Shown here piece by piece: positions 1 to 9,660 of a stretch of 41,319 nt of DNA (the stretch's first letter is position 1; every line of letters begins with the position of its first letter). The position numbers and the translations under genes were made by a program. The notes under the pieces are model-generated. The model was given only the letters and a program-made list of their open reading frames with translations, did not search any database and was not told where the DNA came from. The stretch is from Nitrosomonas sp. GTDB taxonomy: Bacteria; Pseudomonadota; Gammaproteobacteria; Burkholderiales; Nitrosomonadaceae. Where the stretch lies: NCBI GenBank assembly GCA_021774075.1, contig JAJFJK010000026.1, positions 1 to 41,319 on the forward strand. Direction: 5' to 3'.

Positions 1-143
1 TAGCTGCCAAAGAAGGTACATCTCTTAAACGCTAATTAGCGACAATAATATTGTGGTATGAGGCACAACTTGCTAAAGTGATTATGACAAAGTCGCTCGG
101 TAATTAGGCCTACAGTTTCCCTTGGTAATCACACCCATACAAT

Positions 144-1484
144 TTATATACCCCACTCAATACCAATGACCAGTCGGTCATTTCGTGCAAATTGCCCAAA
201 TAATCCCCTTTGGTCACCATAGAAAATATCCATACCCACCCAAACTTTAACATTGTCCTGCCACTCATAGCTTACTTTAGGACGCACCAGACCATCGTCA
301 TTATTTGTGCTGTGTATCCACAGTACTTCAGTAACCAGGGTATCGTTCAAGAAATCGCGCCGAGCTAGAAATGTTAGGGTGGTATCAACTTTGTCCCGCA
401 CAAGCCTCGGTTGATTGTCAATTAAATGGCTTTGAAAGAGCTGCGTGCTTAAGAATGTGTTTTCGATACCCGACCAATCCAGGCCAAAAACATACGCAAA
501 TTCATCACTTTTATTGACGCCAGCATAATCATTGATATCTTTTGCCAGAAAATATCGGTCTGTTGAATAGCCCACCTCGCCACGCAATACAAATTCACCA
601 AAAGCATTGCTGAAAGTGCCGCCAATTAAATGCGTTCGTTCATAACGTGGTGTTACTGTAACTGTTGGCTGCGGCCTTGATGTTAGTGTGCGAAACAAAA
701 CCGGGATATCGTTGTAATGATAAAGATAATTAAGTGTTAAATCCCAGCCGCCCACAAAGTGCGTTAAACGTGCGCCATAATCGGCATCTGCAAAAAAACC
801 ATTGGGTTTTTCGACTGGCTGTAAATTTACGCTTACTCCTGGTGGTGCAGTAGGTACTAACAAGGGTGAGGTAAATGCGTACAGTGAGTCTGATTCCGGC
901 AATGCATGGTATGTTTGATCGGGAATCCAAATTAACTGCAATACCGCATCATTAATTGGAATTTCTGCATTTACTGTCCACAAAGGGATGCGTGATCGAC
1001 TAAAATCATCAAGAATAAATTCACGAAAATCTTGTGGATTGACAACATCCAGCAATTTTAATCCGTCTGCCTGACCCCAAACAATTTGTTGCTTTCCCAG
1101 CGTCAAATACGTTTGACCAACGGTTGCCTCATAATAAAATTCACGTAATGCCACGTCAGTATGATTGCCAATTAACCCGCGACGAGATATCGGCGATATT
1201 TCAGTTTGCGATGGACTGCCGGGTTCCAGTTTGTCGTTGATATCGCCTCGCAAACGGCCAATCATCGTGAGCTTATGATTATTGGGTAGTTCAATATTGA
1301 TTTCAGGCTCGTAAATGAACTGTAATTTCTGATTGCTATTTTTAGAAACACCATAAGCCCATTGCGTTTCCAACAGAGCACTGTAGTCAATATTACGGAA
1401 TTTCGCTTCAGTACCGGCCCCACTGGCCCAGGTACTGAAGCAAATACTACAAAAGATCACCAGCTTTATAAGCGCACGTAACAT
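144..1484 (-). CDS. Predicted outer-membrane beta-barrel protein, DUF1302-like
   Basis: 446 aa ORF with signal peptide, many alternating beta-strand segments and C-terminal aromatic-rich strand; lies next to an outer-membrane lipoprotein-sorting-like gene and an RND gene. Confidence 0.65.
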   Translation of the reverse strand: MLRALIKLVIFCSICFSTWASGAGTEAKFRNIDYSALLETQWAYGVSKNSNQKLQFIYEPEINIELPNNHKLTMIGRLRGDINDKLEPGSPSQTEISPISRRGLIGNHTDVALREFYYEATVGQTYLTLGKQQIVWGQADGLKLLDVVNPQDFREFILDDFSRSRIPLWTVNAEIPINDAVLQLIWIPDQTYHALPESDSLYAFTSPLLVPTAPPGVSVNLQPVEKPNGFFADADYGARLTHFVGGWDLTLNYLYHYNDIPVLFRTLTSRPQPTVTVTPRYERTHLIGGTFSNAFGEFVLRGEVGYSTDRYFLAKDINDYAGVNKSDEFAYVFGLDWSGIENTFLSTQLFQSHLIDNQPRLVRDKVDTTLTFLARRDFLNDTLVTEVLWIHSTNNDDGLVRPKVSYEWQDNVKVWVGMDIFYGDQRGLFGQFARNDRLVIGIEWGI

Positions 1485-1503
1485 GATGATCTATTGCTTA
1501 TGA

Positions 1504-2325
1504 CTATAAGCCACGACGCAACGCTTGCTGCGTAAAGATATCGTCCGTCACGCCTGTTGAGTAGTCAATATCACTGAAAAGGAAACGCGTGTTATGCCCC
1601 GTCTTGTGATTGCTGACTTCTAGCGTGTGCGCTGTCCAGATATTTTGTACCTGACGAATATCGCGAAAATTGATGGTTTTTAATTCATTGCCACGTACAT
1701 CCCAGTGTGCGGATTGGCGCACCATCCAGATATTACTGTCAATGTGGTAGATAACCTTGCTGTAGCCCAATTCTTTCGCGATTTTGTCATTGACGGGTAT
1801 CGCCTCAACGATAAAGCTGTGATGACCATCAATTTCTTCTTCACCTACGGTCTTCCAGTTATAGTCTTCGATACCGACCTTGTTCTCCTTTTTGATGTCT
1901 TCATAAGTAAAGTCGGTACCCAGGAAGTAATCTCCACGATCTGACGATGAAATACGGCGGACTTTGCGCATGGCCGGCAAATACAGCCATTGGTCATCGT
2001 CTTGATCAGCTTGCGGATAGTCATAGGTTAAAAAGGCGGTTTTTCTCACATTGTTAGGTTTTAAGTAAAAAATCATGGTGCGTTTTTCTTCGCCATAATA
2101 TTTACGAAAACCACGCGTCTCGCGTACCCGTTTTTTGCCGCGACGGTCGACCATTTCCATAATTAAGTTGCGTGACACAGATGCGCCTTCATCACGTGCG
2201 TTAATCTGTTGTGCAATCTCAAGACCGCTGGGGTGGCTAGTTTCTGCTACTGCTGTATTCACAAGCATCAAGACGCTGACACTCATTAAAAAGCATTTAC
2301 TGAATAGGTTTTGTTTGAACTTCAT
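1504..2325 (-). CDS. Outer membrane lipoprotein-sorting (LolA-like) protein
   Basis: Likely start MKFKQNLF at 2325 preceded by AAGGAGCG; signal peptide; typical '...DDDQWLYLPAMRKVRRISSSDRGDYFLGTDFTYEDI' motif. Confidence 0.8.
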   Translation of the reverse strand: MKFKQNLFSKCFLMSVSVLMLVNTAVAETSHPSGLEIAQQINARDEGASVSRNLIMEMVDRRGKKRVRETRGFRKYYGEEKRTMIFYLKPNNVRKTAFLTYDYPQADQDDDQWLYLPAMRKVRRISSSDRGDYFLGTDFTYEDIKKENKVGIEDYNWKTVGEEEIDGHHSFIVEAIPVNDKIAKELGYSKVIYHIDSNIWMVRQSAHWDVRGNELKTINFRDIRQVQNIWTAHTLEVSNHKTGHNTRFLFSDIDYSTGVTDDIFTQQALRRGL

Positions 2326-4759
2326 CTTTTCGCTCCTTATGGGTTGCGTCAGCAAGACGAATGGGATCAATCATCTCAATGGGTATAGTGGTATTTGCTG
2401 AGGATGTTTTTGGATATAGAAAGGCAGGATGTATTGCCTTGATTAAGGCCGGCAATATGGTCATGCTGGCGACAAAGCTGGCGGAGATACCCACCGCAAC
2501 AAGCGAACCAAATTTGATCAAAGGCACCACTTCACTGGTTGTCAGAACGCCAAAGCCAAGTGCCAATGCAGCAAAGTTAAACAACAAGGCACGGCCTGTA
2601 CTTGGATATAAAATCTCTATGGCTTCATCAAAAGAATGCTTTTGATCCCGGATTAGAACCTTCAGGCGTTCAATGGTATGCACCGCAAAATCCACACCCA
2701 GCCCAATCGCAATGGCTGCGAACATGGAGGTGCCAATAGCAAGCCAAATACCGGAAAAACCCATCACGGCGCAAATCAACAGCACCGAGAAAGCCGCGGG
2801 AATGACCGTAATAACACCGGCAACCATGGAACGCATGTTGAACGACGCCATCATCCAAACCAGCATTAACGCCACCGCGACACTACCGAAATGACTTTTT
2901 CCCAGGAGCTTGATCCAGTGATAATCAACATTTACCCGACCACTGAGGTTAGCGCTGATATCCGGTGCATTGAAATGATCAGCTATATAAAGCTGCATGG
3001 CTTCAACGACGACTTTCTCATGCGTATAAACTCCGGTATCCATGCGGATGCGTACATTTGCGAGTCGGTAGTCATAATCGGCTTCTTCCTCAAAATCAGC
3101 GGGATCACCACTTGCCGAATACAACAGGAAATACTGCGCTACCAGATCCGGATCAGTGGGTAATTGATAGGCATCCAGACGGTCTTCATTTAATGCCCGG
3201 TTCATTTGTTTCAGGTAATCCACGATTGAAGTGGAACCCTTCACATGCGGCAATGTTTCTGCGTAGCTTTGTAGTGCCTCAATACGCGTCAAGTTTTCGG
3301 GTTTAAATAGATCCTCTGCTTGCGGTGTTTCCACAACAACATCGAGATAATGTACGCCATCAAGTTTCTGATTAATGATGGTGTCAGCATGCACAATCGG
3401 CTCATCTTTTTGAAAAATAGTGATGCGCGCTTCATTTAACTCAAGCTTAAAAGCGCCTACAATGCCGGCACTGGTTACTATTGCAGCAAGGAATAACACC
3501 AGTACATGATGACGAGAAACCCAGCATCCGAAAGATTTCATGGCAAGACCAAAGCGATCAACTTGCAATTGATTTTGTTGGTCTTGAATTTGATAAGCGG
3601 GGCTTGGTTTGAGCTTAAGCAGGCTTAGTGCTGCGGGAAGTACCGTAACGGAAAATAACCAGGCAACGCCCACACCGAGCATGGCGAATAGACCAAAGTA
3701 TTGCATAGGTGGCATCACCGAAGCCAAACTTAAGCCCAAAAAACCCGCCATTGTTGTGAGTGTCGTCACCGTAATGGGTCGCCACATTTTTTCCATAGTG
3801 CGTATCACGATACGTCGCGGCGTATCCTTTGGTTGTTGCGCAACTTCCTCGTAATACTGACTCAGAATGTGAATAGAATCCGCAACAGCAATACCAATCA
3901 ACACAACGGGCAAGGCATTTGTAATGACAAAGAAACTGACATCAAATGCAGCCATCACACCCAAAGCACTGCCAACCGTTGCTAATACGACAAAGTTGGG
4001 TAATAACGTACCGCGCAATGTACGGAATGCAACAAACAAAATCAGCGTAATAATTAATGCGGCAATGGGGTTAAGACGCTGCGCATCCGCATCAATATAT
4101 GCCCCCATGTAACCGCTTACCGCACCTTCACCCGCAACATGAATCATTTCTCCCTGTTTTGTGGGTGCTTGCTCAACCAGCGCGAGTAAGTCGGCATAGA
4201 CCTGTTGCGCTTGCGTTTGATCAATCAGTTCCGCCACGATCAGTGTCGCATCACCATGGCGCGACACCAAACTCCCCAAGTACAAAGGGAAATCCATTAC
4301 GGCTTCACGCACTTGATCTGCTTGCCGTTGCGTTGTGGGTGGTGTCTCAAAAAACGCCTCAACCAGCATGCCGTCATCGGTGCCGATAATGTCATTCTCT
4401 GTAGCAAGACTGGTCACCCGCTCCGGGTCGATGCTGTCTATCGACTCGATTCGTTCGGTTAGCCATTCCACCAATGCCAACGTGTGTGGATTGAAGACGC
4501 CGGCTTCACCTTCATTAACAATGGCGATAACCATTGGGTCTTTAAGACCAAAAATATCCTCCACCTTGTCTCGATAAATTAGCGCTGGATGGTCCGGTGG
4601 TATGAACGCATCCGAGCGCGTATCCTTCTGCAATGTTGGGATAAATATTGCTGTGCCCAATATCAACATGAGCCCAGCAATAATGATTGTTTTTGGGAAA
4701 GCCGTAACCGCTTGAAAAAAACGGCTTGCCCATATTTCATTATTAATTTTATTCATCAT
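2297..4759 (-). CDS. RND/MMPL family transporter
   Basis: 820 aa with two repeats of TM bundles, 'LPVVLIGIAVADSIHILSQYYEE' and 'AIAIGLGVDFAVHTIERL' motifs typical of MMPL/SSD exporters. Confidence 0.88.
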   Translation of the reverse strand: MMNKINNEIWASRFFQAVTAFPKTIIIAGLMLILGTAIFIPTLQKDTRSDAFIPPDHPALIYRDKVEDIFGLKDPMVIAIVNEGEAGVFNPHTLALVEWLTERIESIDSIDPERVTSLATENDIIGTDDGMLVEAFFETPPTTQRQADQVREAVMDFPLYLGSLVSRHGDATLIVAELIDQTQAQQVYADLLALVEQAPTKQGEMIHVAGEGAVSGYMGAYIDADAQRLNPIAALIITLILFVAFRTLRGTLLPNFVVLATVGSALGVMAAFDVSFFVITNALPVVLIGIAVADSIHILSQYYEEVAQQPKDTPRRIVIRTMEKMWRPITVTTLTTMAGFLGLSLASVMPPMQYFGLFAMLGVGVAWLFSVTVLPAALSLLKLKPSPAYQIQDQQNQLQVDRFGLAMKSFGCWVSRHHVLVLFLAAIVTSAGIVGAFKLELNEARITIFQKDEPIVHADTIINQKLDGVHYLDVVVETPQAEDLFKPENLTRIEALQSYAETLPHVKGSTSIVDYLKQMNRALNEDRLDAYQLPTDPDLVAQYFLLYSASGDPADFEEEADYDYRLANVRIRMDTGVYTHEKVVVEAMQLYIADHFNAPDISANLSGRVNVDYHWIKLLGKSHFGSVAVALMLVWMMASFNMRSMVAGVITVIPAAFSVLLICAVMGFSGIWLAIGTSMFAAIAIGLGVDFAVHTIERLKVLIRDQKHSFDEAIEILYPSTGRALLFNFAALALGFGVLTTSEVVPLIKFGSLVAVGISASFVASMTILPALIKAIHPAFLYPKTSSANTTIPIEMIDPIRLADATHKERKDEVQTKPIQ

Positions 4760-4772
4760 TATTTCCTGCTAA

Positions 4773-4784
4773 GTGTATATACAC
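4773..4784. promoter_or_regulatory. Palindromic operator GTGTATATACAC upstream of the RND gene (putative MarR site 1)
   Basis: Exact 12 bp palindrome just upstream of SD/start of the 2297-4759 gene; repeated at 5634 and 6185. Confidence 0.7.
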
Positions 4785-4787
4785 ATA

Positions 4788-5579
4788 TTAACCATCAATT
4801 TGACTTCCAATTTGCTTATTTATCTTGCCTAAACGCTGCAAAGAGAAGATATGCAACAGAATAAATAGTGGCACGACATAAAGCGGGATCAATAAGAACA
4901 TGATATCTGGCGCATGATCTCTTAATACAACCAGGGTACCCAAACTTAATACGACGACGAAATCCAAAATGCCGATTAAATTGCCTCGAATAATAGCTTG
5001 ACGTTCGTTGGTTGGATTTTTGTAGAGATAATACAAACCAAGGAATGCGCCGAATCCAGCCAAAATATCACCTAGACCGCCGGTATATTGAAACCAAACC
5101 GGTAATGCGGCAGTAAAGAAAAACAGTATGCCGAAAGCCGCTCTCATAAACTGCAATGATAGAAATGTCTTTGTTGACATGGCATCCACTGCTTTTGTTA
5201 ATGGCTGCCATAGTTGTTTAGCCAAATAACCGAGTACAACTGGAATGACGACACCCATAACAAATGCCAGTTGTGGCATGTCTGCGTTTGCATAAAACCC
5301 TTCGGACAATAATGTATAAGCCGTTGCAAACCATAAAATAAACACAGCACCAATGATCATCAAAACGGATTTACTGGCGCCTGCTTTGCCCAGGGCGGTT
5401 AAGATCATTAATGAAAAAATAACCTCAACCACTATTACAGCCACCGTAAAATCTTCTTCCTGAAAATTGGCATGCAATGCTTCAATGGGCACAGTAGCAA
5501 ATGTGATGATGCTCAGTAGCATGGCGAGTCCCATGCTATTTAGAAAAAATGGATTGAATTGGTTTTGTTGACTTTTCAT
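4788..5579 (-). CDS. Multi-TM membrane protein of unknown function
   Basis: Start MKSQQNQFNPFF at 5579 with SD AAGGAGAAGGAA; about 8 hydrophobic segments. Confidence 0.65.
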   Translation of the reverse strand: MKSQQNQFNPFFLNSMGLAMLLSIITFATVPIEALHANFQEEDFTVAVIVVEVIFSLMILTALGKAGASKSVLMIIGAVFILWFATAYTLLSEGFYANADMPQLAFVMGVVIPVVLGYLAKQLWQPLTKAVDAMSTKTFLSLQFMRAAFGILFFFTAALPVWFQYTGGLGDILAGFGAFLGLYYLYKNPTNERQAIIRGNLIGILDFVVVLSLGTLVVLRDHAPDIMFLLIPLYVVPLFILLHIFSLQRLGKINKQIGSQIDG

Positions 5580-5633
5580 TTCCTTCTCCTTAGTGGTTAC
5601 ATCGATAGTTATTACTATTGTTATATTTAATAA

Positions 5634-5645
5634 GTGTATATACAC
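5634..5645. promoter_or_regulatory. Palindromic operator GTGTATATACAC (putative MarR site 2)
   Basis: Exact copy of the 4773 palindrome, upstream of the 4788-5579 gene. Confidence 0.7.
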
Positions 5646-5704
5646 TTATTTGAGTAAAAAAAATACCTAAAATACAAACTTTTATATTACAGAATTCATT
5701 ATAC

Positions 5705-5716
5705 GTGCATATACAC
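5705..5716. promoter_or_regulatory. Degenerate operator GTGCATATACAC (putative MarR site 3)
   Basis: One mismatch to the palindrome, in the same intergenic region between the membrane protein and marR. Confidence 0.5.
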
Positions 5717-5733
5717 CATTTGTGTTAAAAATA

Positions 5734-6180
5734 TTATAAAAACTGGTGAATCGTTGATAGTTGTTGTAAGCATGTGATTAATTGCTTGGTATTTCTTTCT
5801 CCCATGAAAACAACCATCTCACTTTGAGCTTGTTGCCAATAAGGCATCGCCATTTCTTGAGCTGCTTTTCCCTTATTGGTTAATGCAATACGTCGGGATC
5901 GTTTATCGGTAACATCCGGTATTATCGATAAATAACCTTCTTTTTCCAACGGTTTCAGATTCCGGGTTAATGTGGTTCTATCCATCACCAAGTATTCAGC
6001 CAGCTCCGTGACGGATACAGTGCCTATTCGATTTAGAATAGTTAAAATTGTAAATTGCGTACAGCGTAGCTTAGTAGGTGCCAAAATTTTATCGTAATGC
6101 TGAGAGACGGCACGCATGGCTTTACGTAAATTAAAATTCACGCAATCGGGACAGTCAGTTAAAGTAATTTTCTCATCCAT
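5734..6180 (-). CDS. MarR family transcriptional regulator
   Basis: 148 aa, winged-helix 'VSVTELAEYLVMDRTTLTRNLKPLEKEGYLSIIPDVTDKRSRRIALTNKGKAA'. Confidence 0.9.
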   Translation of the reverse strand: MDEKITLTDCPDCVNFNLRKAMRAVSQHYDKILAPTKLRCTQFTILTILNRIGTVSVTELAEYLVMDRTTLTRNLKPLEKEGYLSIIPDVTDKRSRRIALTNKGKAAQEMAMPYWQQAQSEMVVFMGERNTKQLITCLQQLSTIHQFL

Positions 6181-6184
6181 CTAT

Positions 6185-6196
6185 GTGTATATACAC
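6185..6196. promoter_or_regulatory. Palindromic operator GTGTATATACAC (putative MarR autoregulatory site)
   Basis: Exact copy of the palindrome 5 bp upstream of the marR start codon. Confidence 0.7.
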
Positions 6197-6320
6197 CATA
6201 ATAAATTTTTTGTCAAAAAATACTAGAATCGTCCCAGATAAAACCCATTTGCATGTAATGGGGGGGTAACGCTGCGTGTATTCCAGTAAATCCAGTTTCG
6301 ACAGTTAAACGACAGACCCA

Positions 6321-7193
6321 TTACCCATAGCAGTACTGACGCACAAACGCCATAAATTTACGTATGCGGCTCACGTTGCGTAAATCCGGATGCGTTAATA
6401 TCCAAAGTTCTTTGTTTGCTTCCTCGGGCAGAGTAAGCAGCGTAGCCAGCTCTACATCGCCATCACCCAAATAGTGTGGCAATAAGCCAACACCCAGTCC
6501 CAGCCTAATCATCTGATGCATAACAGTGAAATGGTCTGCACTATCGAAAGAAGTGCCATCTGGGACATGTGTTTTATGCCATTTATAAAATGGTTGGTGG
6601 GCGAAATCAGCGTTCATGTGCATGATCGGTAATGTTTCCAATTGCTCTTTATTGGTAACAGGCGCTTTATCTCCATACAGCGCGGTTAACCCATAAAAGC
6701 GGTAATGCACATCCATTAGCTTGCGGCCGATCATGTAATCAGGGCGGATATTGCCCACAGAAATAGCAATATCAGCTTCATGCTTTACAAGGTTAATATT
6801 CTGTGGTGAGACAAGAAATTCAAAATAAATATCTGCATGTTGCTTGCGGAATTCCTTAATCAAAGGCCCTAACCAGTTTTGAAATAATGAATCTGTAGTG
6901 GCCAGTTTGATCACGCCACCGGACTGGTGATCAGTATCTTTCACTTTACGCATCAGCTCAATCACCGAGTACTGCATCGCTTCGGCGTGATCTTTCATGA
7001 TGTTACCTGCTGGAGTCAGTGTAAAACCATCGTGCGAGCGGTCAAATAACCGTGCGCCCATTTTCTTTTCTAACATATTGATTCGACGCAGTACAGTAGA
7101 AAGATTGACTTTCAGAGCAGCAGCAGCTGATTTGAGCGTGCCATGCTCAGCAATACTCAAGAAGAAACGATAATCATCCCAGTCTTCTACCAT
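6321..7193 (-). CDS. LysR family transcriptional regulator
   Basis: N-terminal HTH 'SAAAALKVNLSTVLRRINMLEKKMGARLFDRSHDGFTLTPAG' and LysR substrate domain. Confidence 0.9.
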   Translation of the reverse strand: MVEDWDDYRFFLSIAEHGTLKSAAAALKVNLSTVLRRINMLEKKMGARLFDRSHDGFTLTPAGNIMKDHAEAMQYSVIELMRKVKDTDHQSGGVIKLATTDSLFQNWLGPLIKEFRKQHADIYFEFLVSPQNINLVKHEADIAISVGNIRPDYMIGRKLMDVHYRFYGLTALYGDKAPVTNKEQLETLPIMHMNADFAHQPFYKWHKTHVPDGTSFDSADHFTVMHQMIRLGLGVGLLPHYLGDGDVELATLLTLPEEANKELWILTHPDLRNVSRIRKFMAFVRQYCYG

Positions 7194-7939
7194 AATTCTC
7201 CCGTTACCTTTATGCCCATACGTAGAGACACAAATAACACTAACAAGCCTGTAATTAAGACCAAAATCCTTAGCGGGAAAAACTTTAAGGAAAGCAAGTT
7301 ACCTATTTGTCCGCCTACAAATACAGCAAACAGTAAGGGCCAGTATGCCAATAACATCTCTGAAAACCCAATCTTTTGTAGATGCCCTAGTAATCCTGCC
7401 GTCGAATTAACCAGGATAAACAATGAAGCGGTTGTCGCAATCTGCCGGGGGGAACCGGCACGCAGTAAATGCAGAACTGGTGCCAGGAAAATACCACCCC
7501 CAATACCAATTATGCCTGAGAGAAAACCAAGTATTGCTCCCACTATAATGGCTAAGGGTAGTGAAGGTGGATGATAACTGGCATGTGGGTCGTCAAATAC
7601 TTTGTGTTGCCAAATCAGCAGCAAACCTGCTATCAACAGCGACAAGAAAATCAGCCATTCAAAAATTAACTGATCAATGGCCAGCGTACCACCAAGATAA
7701 GAAAGCGGAATCGAGCCAATTAGATAGGGGGTCAGTAGACGACTATTGAAATGCCCTGCCCGCACATAGTGCAAGCTGTTACCGGAGACAACGATGATAT
7801 TGCACGCTAGCGCCAGCATCGGAATGATGGCATAAGGCAAGCCCCATAGTACCAACAAAGCCAGATAAGACGAACCACCACCGAAGCCCACACTGGCATA
7901 GAGTAATGCGATGACACCAAATAAAGCAGCTAGTAGCAT
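7187..7939 (-). CDS. TauE/SafE family sulfite exporter-like permease
   Basis: Multi-TM protein with 'GGGSSYLALLVLWG' and 'GILGFLSGIIGIGGGIFLAPVL'-type repeats. Confidence 0.85.
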   Translation of the reverse strand: MLLAALFGVIALLYASVGFGGGSSYLALLVLWGLPYAIIPMLALACNIIVVSGNSLHYVRAGHFNSRLLTPYLIGSIPLSYLGGTLAIDQLIFEWLIFLSLLIAGLLLIWQHKVFDDPHASYHPPSLPLAIIVGAILGFLSGIIGIGGGIFLAPVLHLLRAGSPRQIATTASLFILVNSTAGLLGHLQKIGFSEMLLAYWPLLFAVFVGGQIGNLLSLKFFPLRILVLITGLLVLFVSLRMGIKVTGELW

Positions 7940-8081
7940 TGATATCTTTGTCGTTTAAATTTCAGCAACAAGCGCAATGTTCAGGCTAAAGTTGTACATA
8001 AATTGACATTTATCCGGTCACATGACGCTTCTTTATCAGTGACGTTTTAGTTACTATGAAAAATATTCTTTCACGGCGTGG

Positions 8082-8504
8082 CTATAGGCCATGGATGCAA
8101 CGATCGCAACGCACCCAATTGGCCTCACCATCACTGTAATACTCTTTTTTCCAGATTGGAACGCGAGCCTTAATCGCATTGATAATATATTCTGTCGCTT
8201 CGAAAGCTTCCTTGCGATGTATGGCGGCGCTCATTATCCAAACTGCAAGATCGCCAATCGCTAAATGGCCGGCACGATGAATAGCACGTGCTTCAAGAAT
8301 ATCAAATTGTTCACGCACTTCGCTGATAATGGCATGGCCTTCGTGCAATGCCAGTTCTGGGTAAGCTTCATATTCAAGGGATGAGACTTCCCTATCATCG
8401 TTTATTGCCCTAACAAGGCCCTCAAATGTCACAATGCCCCCGGTATGGGGATGCAATGATTCAATTAAGGGGTTGATAGGCTGGTTTGTGAGTTGGAATG
8501 ACAT
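8082..8504 (-). CDS. moaE: Molybdopterin synthase catalytic subunit MoaE
   Basis: 'HTGGIVTFEGLVR', 'IHRAGHLAIGDLAVWIMSAAIHRKEAFEA', 'VPIWKKEYYSDGEANWV' motifs. Confidence 0.93.
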   Translation of the reverse strand: MSFQLTNQPINPLIESLHPHTGGIVTFEGLVRAINDDREVSSLEYEAYPELALHEGHAIISEVREQFDILEARAIHRAGHLAIGDLAVWIMSAAIHRKEAFEATEYIINAIKARVPIWKKEYYSDGEANWVRCDRCIHGL

Positions 8505-8507
8505 GCA

Positions 8508-8773
8508 AGTACTCCTTCAATTTGATATTTGCGGGCACAGCGTTCACAAGATGTTTCGGCACAAGGCGCAGCACGCAGACAATGGTTATTCCATTAACAA
8601 GTGCTGCAACGCAGTGGCGGAACATCTTGTGTTCGCCCTGCGGGTTAGCTTTTCAGCGTCACTGGCGGCGTCAGGTCTCTTGACAAGGAAATGGCCATTA
8701 CCTGCAAGATCTGCTCTTGCCAGTAACGCTGAAAAGCTAACTGTGTCTGTAAATATCAAGTTTAAGGAGTACT
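8508..8773. repeat. Element B (long form): MITE-like element with 23 bp terminal inverted repeats and two internal hairpins
   Basis: TIR AGTACTCCTTCAATTTGATATTT (8508-8530) / AAATATCAAGTTTAAGGAGTACT (8751-8773); internal arms CACAAGATGTT/AACATCTTGTG (8545/8621) and GTTAGCTTTTCAGCGTCACTGGC/GCCAGTAACGCTGAAAAGCTAAC (8644/8719). Confidence 0.8.
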
Positions 8774-9014
8774 AACCTCCAGCCACCGGCGGAATAAACA
8801 CGACCCGGTCTCCTTCCTTCAGCACTGAATCGGCCGGGCGGTAACGATCGTTAATGGCAACCAGGATATTTGCCTCAGAAAACGGCCAGTGATACTTTGC
8901 TGTCAGGTCATGGAATAACGCTTTAGCCGTTACTGCCTCAGTTGTCAGTGTTTCTTCTGCGTGTCCTGTTGCGTCACGTAATGCAGCGAAATAGGTGATA
9001 TGTAGGGTCGTCAT
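8772..9014 (-). CDS. moaD: Molybdopterin synthase sulfur-carrier subunit MoaD
   Basis: 80 aa ubiquitin-like protein ending in GDRVVFIPPVAGG (C-terminal GG). Confidence 0.92.
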   Translation of the reverse strand: MTTLHITYFAALRDATGHAEETLTTEAVTAKALFHDLTAKYHWPFSEANILVAINDRYRPADSVLKEGDRVVFIPPVAGG

Positions 9015-9178
9015 GACAACACCTCAATATATTCCTGCGGCGTATTGATATTGCTCAGTACTTCATGCAAATAACTGACTTGATCTTTGCCGTTATGATA
9101 GGCCAACGTACCCTTATCGCGTCCCATTCGGGTGCTTTTGCCTCCGGCGAGAATGAGTCCATAAAGTGGGTTTTGCAT
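9011..9178 (-). pseudogene. mobA: mobA remnant: N-terminal nucleotide-binding motif joined to C-terminal tail
   Basis: MQNPLYGLILAGGKSTRMGRDKGTLAYHNGKDQ...LHEVL then SNINTPQEYIEVLS*; only about 55 aa, bulk of the MobA fold missing. Confidence 0.75.
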
Positions 9179-9179
9179 T

Positions 9180-9659
9180 TTACTCTCCTGCGTGAATATC
9201 TGATTTGCCACCAGTTTTCTCCAACAATCGTGTCTGTTCTATAACCATGGCATGGCTCATGGATTTACACATATCATAGATCGTGAGTGCGGCAACACTG
9301 ACTCCAGTCAATGCTTCCATTTCCACTCCGGTTTTGTTGGTACAAGTAACGCGGCAGCGAATGATCAACATGTCATCCTTTGGTTTGATCGTAATGGCAA
9401 TGCCTTCTACCGGCAATGGATGACAAAATGGAATCAGTTCATGCGTGCGCTTAACCGCCTGCGTACCGGCAATAATAGCGGTGTGAAAAACAGGCCCCTT
9501 GGGTGAAGTGATATCTTCGCCATGCATCGCTTCCAACACTTCATATGGCAAACGTAAGATAGTTTCCGCCTCTGCCGTACGCTGGGTGATTGCTTTGTCA
9601 CTGACATCAACCATGCCGGGGTTATTTTGTGCATCAATATGTGATAATGCGTTGTTCAT
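9180..9659 (-). CDS. moaC: Cyclic pyranopterin monophosphate synthase MoaC
   Basis: 'MVDVSDKAITQRTAEA', 'AGTQAVKRTHELIPFCHPLPVEGI', 'GVEMEALTGVSVAALTIYDMCKSM'; start MNNALSH at 9659. Confidence 0.95.
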   Translation of the reverse strand: MNNALSHIDAQNNPGMVDVSDKAITQRTAEAETILRLPYEVLEAMHGEDITSPKGPVFHTAIIAGTQAVKRTHELIPFCHPLPVEGIAITIKPKDDMLIIRCRVTCTNKTGVEMEALTGVSVAALTIYDMCKSMSHAMVIEQTRLLEKTGGKSDIHAGE

Positions 9660-9660
9660 C

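Noticed and set aside
2361-4864. Many plus-strand ORFs of 60-96 aa across the RND gene
   Set aside because: Antisense to a clear RND/MMPL coding sequence; low-complexity or Arg/Pro-rich shadow translations without RBS or family features.
8434-8775. Plus-strand ORFs between moaE and moaD
   Set aside because: They lie across the palindromic element B; no recognisable family and explained by the repeat.
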